64,000 bases of DNA from Methylobacterium sp. W2. Its GTDB lineage: Bacteria; Pseudomonadota; Alphaproteobacteria; Rhizobiales; Beijerinckiaceae. The DNA is taken from assembly GCF_020662345.1 (NCBI RefSeq), contig NZ_VMOA01000018.1:32072-96071 (forward strand), given 5' to 3'. The notes below the pieces were generated by a model. The model was not told the origin of the DNA and searched no databases. It saw nothing but the letters and a program-made list of their open reading frames with translations. The translations under genes were made by a program, and so were the position numbers. Positions 58,430 to 64,000 of the stretch are shown in pieces. The stretch's first letter is position 1. Every line of letters begins with the position of its first letter.

Positions 58430-60406
58430 CTAATGGCTCCCCTGGAACCCCGACAGAGGCGCCATGACCCGGCAGACCAGGCCGTCCGGTTCGTAGGCGA
58501 GGGAGACCTCGCCGCCCACCGCGCCGGCGAGGCCGCGCTCGATGAGGCGCGAGCCGAAGCCCCTGCGGGTCGGGGGGTGCACAAGCGGGCCGCCGCGCTC
58601 GGACCATGTGAGGTGAACCGTATCGTCCTCGTCCGCCGCGACCACGCTCCACGCCACGGAGACGCGGCCGTCCGGCCGGGAGAGGGCGCCGTACTTGGCG
58701 GCATTGGTGGCGAGTTCGTGCATCATCAGGGCGAGAGACAAAGCCGCCTTGGAGCCGATGACGATGTCGGGGCCCGACAGGTGGAACCGGCCGGGCTGCT
58801 GGTCGTCATGCAGGGACAGGGCGCTCGTCAGCACCGCCGCGATCTCCGCGCTCTCCCGCTGCCCGGTCAGCAGGATGTCGTGGGCCTTGCCCAGGGCGAT
58901 CAGGCGCGCGGCGAGCGCATGCTTGGCGGCCTCGATGTCGGTGACGTTGCGCAAGCTCTGCGAGGCGATCGCCTGAACCATCGCCAGGGTGTTCTTCATG
59001 CGATGACTGAGTTCGCGGTTGAGGATGCGCTGCTGCTCGTCCGCCTCGATCCGGGTCAGCCCGCTCCAGGCCCGCTCCGCCACGTCACGGACGAAATCGA
59101 TCTCGTTCTGGGTCCAGGCGCGGGGCGACGCCTCTGTCGCGTAGAGCACGCCGACGAGGCGGCCGCGTTGGAGCAGGGGGACGGAGATCACCGCCTGGAC
59201 GCCTTGGGCGATGTAGAGCGCCGCGTCCGTGTCGAGTTCGGGCGCGGAGGCGAGATCGGCCACCGCGAGCACCTCCCCGCGCCGCAGGCTGGCGATGCTG
59301 GCGGGATACTCGTCCAGCGGCAGGGTCTGGCTCGGAAAGGTCTGTCCGTCGGACGACCATGAATGCGCGACGGTCATCAGGCCGGCCGGCAGGTCGACCA
59401 TGCCGTAGCCGGCCCGTGTCGTGGCCAGGGTCCGGCCCAGGATCTCCGCCGTCATCGCCACGACGTCCGCATTCGAGCGCAGCTCGCGCAGGCGGTCGCC
59501 CAGGCTGAGGAGCGCGTCACGGCGTGCATCCGCGCGCCTCTCTTCGGTGATGTCCTCGATCATCGCCATGGCGTGGACTTCATCGCCCAGGGTCTGCGAG
59601 ACCAGGTTGACCCTCGCCCATATGAGCCGCCCGTCCCGCCTGCGGTAGCGCTTTTCGAAGCGGTCCTGCAGGGTCTCGCCGGTGGCCAGCCGCCGGTGCA
59701 GGGCCTCGCGCTCGCCCGCATCCTCGGCGGGCGTCCATTGGGCGAGGGAGCACCCGACGATCTCGGATTCCGGCGCACCCCAGATCTCGCAGAGTTTGGC
59801 GTTGACCCTCAGTGCGAGGACACTGCGGGGATCGAACTGGACGATCCCGATATTCGCGCCCTCGAACACCGCGCGGAACTGTGCCTCCAGCTGGCTCCGC
59901 ACGGTGATGTCGAGCATCGCACCGACCATCCGCAGCGGCACACCCGAAGCGTCGCGGACGAGATACCCGCGATCCAGCACATCCGCGTAGCCACCGCCCC
60001 CCTTCAGGAAGCGGTATTGATGGCTCCACAGGTCCGAGTGCCCTTCGAAGACGGCGTTCAGGCCGGCGGAGACCGCGGCCCGGTCGTCGGGATGGATGTT
60101 GCCGAGCCACCAGGCGGAGCCCGGACCGACATGGTCGGGCGGCCAGCCATAGGACGTCTCGAGCGCTTCGTTCCACACGATGGTGTCGTGCCTCAGATCC
60201 CAGTCCCAGACGACGTCGTTGGTCGCCTTGGCCACCAGCCGATAGCGCTCGTCGGTGGCGTTCCGGTCGCGGGAGGGCGTTTCGCCGCCGGTGTTCGCAG
60301 CGACGTCGTCCCGCCTGTCGCCGGCGCCGACGGCCATGGCCGGCACTGGCGACGAAGGATCGCGACGGCTCCCCCGGCGGGGTGACGGTGCTTTCGCAAT
60401 GGTCAT
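58430..60406 (-). CDS. PAS/GAF sensor histidine kinase, HWE family
   Basis: A soluble sensor kinase, 658 aa: two or three PAS/PAC units ([39 protein letters not shown]), a GAF domain ([20 protein letters not shown] to [13 protein letters not shown]), then the HWE kinase core: [20 protein letters not shown] with the phospho-His, [16 protein letters not shown] and [14 protein letters not shown] with the W-x-E motif, and [18 protein letters not shown]. No membrane segment. The ATG giving MTIAKAPS is used; one 12 codons earlier is possible. HWE kinases often serve stress or light responses. No partner regulator is adjacent; a Crp/Fnr gene lies upstream. Confidence 0.87.
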   Translation of the reverse strand: MTIAKAPSPRRGSRRDPSSPVPAMAVGAGDRRDDVAANTGGETPSRDRNATDERYRLVAKATNDVVWDWDLRHDTIVWNEALETSYGWPPDHVGPGSAWWLGNIHPDDRAAVSAGLNAVFEGHSDLWSHQYRFLKGGGGYADVLDRGYLVRDASGVPLRMVGAMLDITVRSQLEAQFRAVFEGANIGIVQFDPRSVLALRVNAKLCEIWGAPESEIVGCSLAQWTPAEDAGEREALHRRLATGETLQDRFEKRYRRRDGRLIWARVNLVSQTLGDEVHAMAMIEDITEERRADARRDALLSLGDRLRELRSNADVVAMTAEILGRTLATTRAGYGMVDLPAGLMTVAHSWSSDGQTFPSQTLPLDEYPASIASLRRGEVLAVADLASAPELDTDAALYIAQGVQAVISVPLLQRGRLVGVLYATEASPRAWTQNEIDFVRDVAERAWSGLTRIEADEQQRILNRELSHRMKNTLAMVQAIASQSLRNVTDIEAAKHALAARLIALGKAHDILLTGQRESAEIAAVLTSALSLHDDQQPGRFHLSGPDIVIGSKAALSLALMMHELATNAAKYGALSRPDGRVSVAWSVVAADEDDTVHLTWSERGGPLVHPPTRRGFGSRLIERGLAGAVGGEVSLAYEPDGLVCRVMAPLSGFQGSH

Positions 60407-60602
60407 CGGATGCGGATCTGGATCGGGCGGTCGTCGTCCCATCAGATGCCGTCAGACCTTGCGGTGAACAAGTCTCGCCGTCAGATTTCGCAAGTTGCCC
60501 CCACGCTTTCCGGCACGACGATGAGATGGGTGACTGGGCCCGGCAAGTTCCCGTCGGAGGAGAACGCCTCGTCCATTCCCGCGACGCGCGACCGCCCCCG
60601 GT

Positions 60603-61406
60603 TCAGACGGCTTCCGCCGCACGGACGGGATCGTCCTGGCGCGGCTGGGTCGGAGGATCGACGGAAAGCATCCGCCCCTCGGCATCGTAGACGGCCCCGA
60701 GCACGGTCTCGAAATGGCTCACCACGGCGCCATGGCACTCGCAGGCCGCCTCCTGGATTTTGGCCCGGTCGAGGATGGTGATGCGGCCGCGCCCGACCTC
60801 GATCAGCCCCTGGATCTGCAGCGTCCGCAGGATCCGGGTGAGATAGGTGCGCTGGACGCCCAGCATGTTGGCCAGGAGTTCGTGGGTGACGGGAAGCGTT
60901 TCCGTGCCGATCCGGTCCTGCAGCGTCAGCAGCCAGCGCAGGCAGCGCTCCTCGATCGGGTGGAGGGCGTTGCAGGCCACGGATTGCAGCACCTGGCCCA
61001 GAAGGCAGTCCGCGTAGCGGGTGAAGAGGTTGCGCAGGGTGGTCGAGCGGAGCTTGGCGTCCTGCAGCTTGGCCGCATCGAGCCTCAGGACCGGCCCGCC
61101 GATCTGCACCAGGGCCGTGCTGAAGGCCGGGAGGCTGCCGTGGCTGACGACGCCGCCCACGGCGCCCTCCCGCCCGATCGTGGCGGTTTCCGCGCTCCGT
61201 CCGTCGCGCATGGAGACGATCAGGTTGATGACCGTCTGCTCGCAGGGAAACGAGATGAACGAGACTTTGGCCCCGACGGTGAACAGGGTCTCGCCACGCC
61301 GAACGTCGGCACGCTCGAAATCGGGCGCGAGCAGTCCCCGATCCTCCGGGGACAGAGCCTTCAGCAGGAGATTGCCTTCGAGGAAGGACTCAGTCGACGA
61401 GAGCAT
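60603..61406 (-). CDS. Crp/Fnr family transcriptional regulator
   Basis: A 267-aa regulator with an N-terminal cyclic-nucleotide-binding-like beta-roll (LLLKALSPEDRGLLAPDFERADVRRGETLF) and a C-terminal winged helix (LPVTHELLANMLGVQRTYLTRILRTLQIQGLIEVGRGRITI, quoted in pieces: VTHELLANMLGVQRTYLTR). The roll lacks the Arg/Glu pair of cAMP-binding CRP, and the N-terminus lacks an Fnr cysteine cluster, so the signal is unknown. This sort with a degenerate sensor domain is common in Methylobacterium. The ATG giving MLSSTESF is used; ATGs further upstream would add up to 22 residues. Same strand as the HWE kinase gene, ~200 bases apart. Confidence 0.85.
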   Translation of the reverse strand: MLSSTESFLEGNLLLKALSPEDRGLLAPDFERADVRRGETLFTVGAKVSFISFPCEQTVINLIVSMRDGRSAETATIGREGAVGGVVSHGSLPAFSTALVQIGGPVLRLDAAKLQDAKLRSTTLRNLFTRYADCLLGQVLQSVACNALHPIEERCLRWLLTLQDRIGTETLPVTHELLANMLGVQRTYLTRILRTLQIQGLIEVGRGRITILDRAKIQEAACECHGAVVSHFETVLGAVYDAEGRMLSVDPPTQPRQDDPVRAAEAV

Positions 61407-61716
61407 GGGACACGCTGTGTTCACCTTCTGTCTCGCGCCATAGCGTATCATCACTGGAGCGTCTGTCCACAAGTGGACGAAGGCGAGGAGAAATATGTTC
61501 GTCCCGGCGGGATTCGCCGGGCGCCTCCCGCCCGACGGGTGCTACGGCATTCACACATCTTGCCGTCGTCTATCTCGCGGGATGCGCGGGTCCCCTCTCC
61601 TGAAAGGAGAGGGAGTTCCGATGCGCCTCACGCCCACCCGTAGACGACCTCCGTCACATTGTTGCTAAGCGAGCAAGGAGGCACCCGGACGCGTCACGCT
61701 CCGGCGCGGTCCGGGC
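61407..61716. other. 310-bp intergenic region with a small hairpin
   Basis: Promoter region of the Crp/Fnr gene and 3' flank of the 82-aa gene. It holds a perfect 9-bp inverted repeat CCCTCTCCT-GAA-AGGAGAGGG (61593-61613) with no T-run after it, so it is at best a weak terminator for the minus-strand gene to its right. No gene seen. Confidence 0.5.
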
Positions 61717-61965
61717 TCAGCCCTGGCCGGCCTCGTCGCCCTCGCCGATGCAATCGAGGGCCCGCTCCACGGCACTGACGGCCTCGCGCAGGTTGCGGAC
61801 GGTGAGTTCCATCTCCCTGCGGGGACGGCCCATGGCGGCGGCGCGATGGGTGACGCCCTGAAGCAGTTCCAGGGCGGCGAACAGATCGTCTGCGACCGCA
61901 ACCACGTCGCTGATCTGTGGCGCCGGAACGGCGCGGGGGCGGGAGAAGGGGACAACGTTGCTCAT
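61717..61965 (-). CDS. Small hypothetical helical protein
   Basis: An 82-aa cytoplasmic protein: a basic start (MSNVVPFSRPRAVP), a long helical stretch (ISDVVAVADDLFAALELLQG, MELTVRNLREAVSAVERALD) and an acidic tail. The heptad-like pattern suggests helix pairing. No recognised family. The frame is open 31 codons further upstream from a TTG, but the ATG is preferred as the better start codon; no good ribosome site is seen. Confidence 0.55.
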   Translation of the reverse strand: MSNVVPFSRPRAVPAPQISDVVAVADDLFAALELLQGVTHRAAAMGRPRREMELTVRNLREAVSAVERALDCIGEGDEAGQG

Positions 61966-62203
61966 GTCGGACAATGTGTCGCCCAAGGTGGGCCGGAGCA
62001 CCAGATCCAGGGGCGGCGATTCCGCAGGATTGCGCCTCCAATGCCCGAGTGTCGTCAAGCGTAGTGAGCGTTTTCGTGGCGCGGGAACATCACTCTGCCG
62101 GTAAGCCGTGACGTTTCGTTATCCTTGTGCTTGACGCGGCGACCTCCCCGGCACCACGACAGGGGCGATCGGTCCATGAGGACCAGTACATCAGGAACCT
62201 CCG

Positions 62204-62410
62204 ATGCGTCCCACCGCCTTCCTCGTCGCCGCCGGCCTGTTCTGCGCCCTCGGGGCCTGCAACAGCGCCGACCGCAGCGGCTTCTCGGACAGCTTCAGCA
62301 CCGAGAATTACCGCCGCTCCAACGACACCAACGGCACCCAAACCCGCCGCGACGTGAACCGCGCCTACACCGCCCCGTCGATGCCCTCCATCGTCAGCCG
62401 CGGCAACTGA
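62204..62410 (+). CDS. Small lipoprotein
   Basis: A 68-aa precursor with a lipoprotein signal: MRPTAFLVAAGLFCALGAC, lipobox ALGAC, leaving a mature chain of about 50 residues rich in Ser, Asn, Thr and Arg (FSDSFSTENYRRSNDTNGTQ). No domain recognised. Residue +2 is Asn, not Asp, so outer-membrane sorting is likely by the E. coli rule. AGGAACC precedes the ATG. Convergent with the next gene, only 10 bases between stops. Confidence 0.65.
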   Translation: MRPTAFLVAAGLFCALGACNSADRSGFSDSFSTENYRRSNDTNGTQTRRDVNRAYTAPSMPSIVSRGN

Positions 62411-62420
62411 AACTCCTCCT

Positions 62421-63488
62421 TTAGTTCTTCGCCAGGGCGTCCGCGAAGGCGATCATGCGGTTGCGGGCGTAGGTCGGCAGGCCGGCACTGATCGACGTGC
62501 CGGTGTTGAAGGACGAGTTGCCCATCAGCACCTGCGCCGGAAGCAGGTTCTTCAGCACCGGCACGCGGGCATATTCCTGCTTGCGGTCGAGGACGTCCGC
62601 CTTGATCGCCAGCGCCATGTAGGTGGTCACCACCGTCTTGCCGGGATCGTTCGGCATCGGCTGGAACACGGCGAGGAACTTGCCGAAGCGCAGGATCTGG
62701 TTGACCCAGAAGATCGTCTGTTCGAGGCCGCCGGCCACCGGCGTGTCGACCCGCGTGAGCGCCGCGAGCGAGGCCGCCTCGGCCGCCGGCAGGGTCCGCA
62801 ACTCGCTCTGGAACGAGACGAACTCGGCGACCTTCTTCGAGGCGCCGTCCTCCAGCTTGTTGGCGAGTTTTACGCCCAGGGGCAGCTTGCCCTCGAGATC
62901 ATAGCGGGATTCGATGCAGGCGGCCGCACCTTCGCACCAGGCCCGGTCCGGGCGGCGGGCGAAGGCGGCGGCCGGGTCCTTGGTCGGCGTCACCTCGGCG
63001 GGGCTCAGGGCCTTGTGCTTGATGACGGGGTCCATCTTGGAGACGAAGCCGAGATTGGTAAAAGCCGAGAGGTCGAGGGCTTCGGCAGGCTTGGCCACCA
63101 CGAACCGCCCCTGCGCCACATAGACCTTCAGGGTCTCGTGCCGTTGCTTGGCCACCCCGTTGAGCGTCACCGTATAATCGGGCTCGGCATAGGCGGGGTA
63201 GGGCGCCAGAGCCGCCTGCTCGGCCGGGCGCAGCTTTCGCCATTCGAGATAGGGCGTGAGGCCGCTCTCGGGGTTGGCCGGATTGTCCCGGTGATCGGTG
63301 AACAGGATCGTGCCGGGCTTGAGAGCGGCGAGGCCCGACGGCTCGATGGCGGCCACCTCCTTGATCCGGTCGGCGGGCACCTGGACCTTCATCCCCTCCT
63401 GCGCGGAGGCGGGAACGCCGAGCGCCAGGACGGGCAGGAAGCTGAGAATCTGGGCAAGCACACGTGTCGCCGGAAGCTGCGTCTTCAC
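62421..63488 (-). CDS. Exported protein of unknown function
   Basis: A 355-aa precursor starting at GTG with GAGG upstream. Residues ~8-28 are a signal peptide (VLAQILSFLPVLALGVPASA). The mature protein is of mixed secondary structure with a pair of cysteines (RAWCEGAAACIESRYDL) and conserved-looking blocks KPGTILFTDHRDNPANPES, LEQTIFWVNQILRFGKFLAV and VLMGNSSFNTGTSISAGLPT. No family recognised. A periplasmic or outer-membrane location is likely. The next gene on the same strand ends 44 bases upstream of it, so they may be co-transcribed. Confidence 0.72.
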   Translation of the reverse strand: MKTQLPATRVLAQILSFLPVLALGVPASAQEGMKVQVPADRIKEVAAIEPSGLAALKPGTILFTDHRDNPANPESGLTPYLEWRKLRPAEQAALAPYPAYAEPDYTVTLNGVAKQRHETLKVYVAQGRFVVAKPAEALDLSAFTNLGFVSKMDPVIKHKALSPAEVTPTKDPAAAFARRPDRAWCEGAAACIESRYDLEGKLPLGVKLANKLEDGASKKVAEFVSFQSELRTLPAAEAASLAALTRVDTPVAGGLEQTIFWVNQILRFGKFLAVFQPMPNDPGKTVVTTYMALAIKADVLDRKQEYARVPVLKNLLPAQVLMGNSSFNTGTSISAGLPTYARNRMIAFADALAKN

Positions 63489-63531
63489 GTCGGGGCCTCG
63501 GTTTGCTGATGGGGGGAGGGGATCCGCGCCT

Positions 63532-64000
63532 TCAGTAGCGCGGGTCGTCGCCGAACAGGTAGTCGGGATCGCGGCGGCGGGCGCGGAGGGGCTCGTCCTC
63601 GCCGAAGGGCGAGCGCTGGGTGCCGGGCCATGACGGGCTCCGCGACCCCTCGTAGCCATAGCCATCCCCTTGGCCACCCCCTTGCGCCCGGCGGCCGCGC
63701 GGCTGCGGCTGCCGCTCGCCGAAGGGATCGAGGAGGTCCGGCTCGGCCCCGCGCCGGGTGGTGAGATTGCCGTACAGGTCGCCCGTCGCATCGGCGCCGT
63801 CGTCGAGGCCGCCATTGTCGCCGTCCTCGGCATCCGGCCGCATGGCGGTCTGAACCTCGCGCGGCAGCAACCGGTACTGCGTGTCGGCCACGCGGCCGTC
63901 GCTCAGGCGGAAATGCTCGAGGAAGCCGCCGCCCGCGACGCGCTCGCCGCTGCGGGGGTCGATGGGCAGGTCGGCGAGCAGGCGTTTCGCCTCCGGGGAG
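63532..64000 (-). CDS. C-terminal part of an unknown protein, cut by the window edge
   Basis: The frame is open to the last base, giving ~156 C-terminal residues. The first part visible (LADLPIDPRSGERVAGGGF, EHFRLSDGRVADTQYRLLP) looks folded. The rest is low-complexity, acidic then rich in Arg, Gly, Gln and Asp (GERQPQPRGRRAQGGGQGDG), ending DPDYLFGDDPRY, and is probably disordered. The start lies beyond the window, so no function can be given. Confidence 0.65.
   Translation of the reverse strand, partial: SPEAKRLLADLPIDPRSGERVAGGGFLEHFRLSDGRVADTQYRLLPREVQTAMRPDAEDGDNGGLDDGADATGDLYGNLTTRRGAEPDLLDPFGERQPQPRGRRAQGGGQGDGYGYEGSRSPSWPGTQRSPFGEDEPLRARRRDPDYLFGDDPRY

Noticed and set aside
62085..62115. 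EcfG-type stress promoter (GGAAC ... CGTT) before the small lipoprotein gene
   Set aside because: The spacing between the two words is about 23 bases, not 16-17.

Overview
The window is GC-rich, alphaproteobacterial chromosomal DNA, most likely from Methylobacterium/Methylorubrum or a close relative in the Hyphomicrobiales. That assignment is inference. It rests on the order ftsB-pdhA-pdhB-pdhC-lpd, lipA-ratA-cinA-ispDF and dusB-ntrB-ntrC / ntrY-ntrX-hfq-hflX, on a pyruvate dehydrogenase E1 beta with its own lipoyl domain, on a fused IspDF, and on a PQQ-type sorbosone dehydrogenase, an OxlT-like oxalate/formate antiporter and a Tyr/Arg/Pro-rich exported protein. No rRNA, tRNA, CRISPR array, transposase or phage gene was recognised.

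Left arm (1-13 kb): end of a zinc metallopeptidase gene, an acyl-CoA thioesterase, a Tyr-rich exported protein, a DUF1508 protein, an RhlE-type RNA helicase, a sulfurtransferase with an orphan UreD, aquaporin Z, a three-gene ACP / acyl-ligase / PLP-decarboxylase cassette, MntR and a LysR regulator.

Pyruvate dehydrogenase block (13-20.3 kb): ftsB, then E1 alpha, E1 beta, a DUF5076-like small protein, E2, a lipoprotein and E3. LipA, which makes the lipoyl cofactor, lies at 28 kb.

First island (20.4-28 kb): it lies between lpd and lipA, which are close together in many relatives. It carries an unknown 77-aa protein, an L,D-transpeptidase, a GT61 glycosyltransferase, a sorbosone dehydrogenase, a GSCFA protein and a reductase-like SDR. 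Each end has a perfect CtrA box (TTAA-N7-TTAAC), which suggests cell-cycle-timed envelope or surface-glycan genes.

Backbone (28-36.3 kb): lipA, ratA, a PepSY protein, a stand-alone CinA amidase, ispDF, dusB, ntrB, ntrC and a DUF6101-like gene. Several genes overlap by GTGA.

Second island (36.5-46 kb): it separates ntrBC from ntrYX. It holds a GGDEF sensor, a siderophore-esterase-like hydrolase with a TonB-dependent receptor, an OxlT-like transporter, a methyltransferase and a gamma-glutamyltransferase. A frameshifted remnant of a second OFA transporter sits beside the esterase.

Right arm (46-64 kb): ntrY, ntrX (no GAFTGA loop), hfq, an exported protein, hflX, a fasciclin protein, an outer-membrane protein, uvrA with a probable LexA box, an HWE sensor kinase, a Crp/Fnr regulator and several small or exported unknowns; the last gene runs off the edge.

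Two dispersed repeat families are present: a ~110-bp palindrome (three copies, one inside the pdh operon) and a ~77-bp GC-rich element (two copies).
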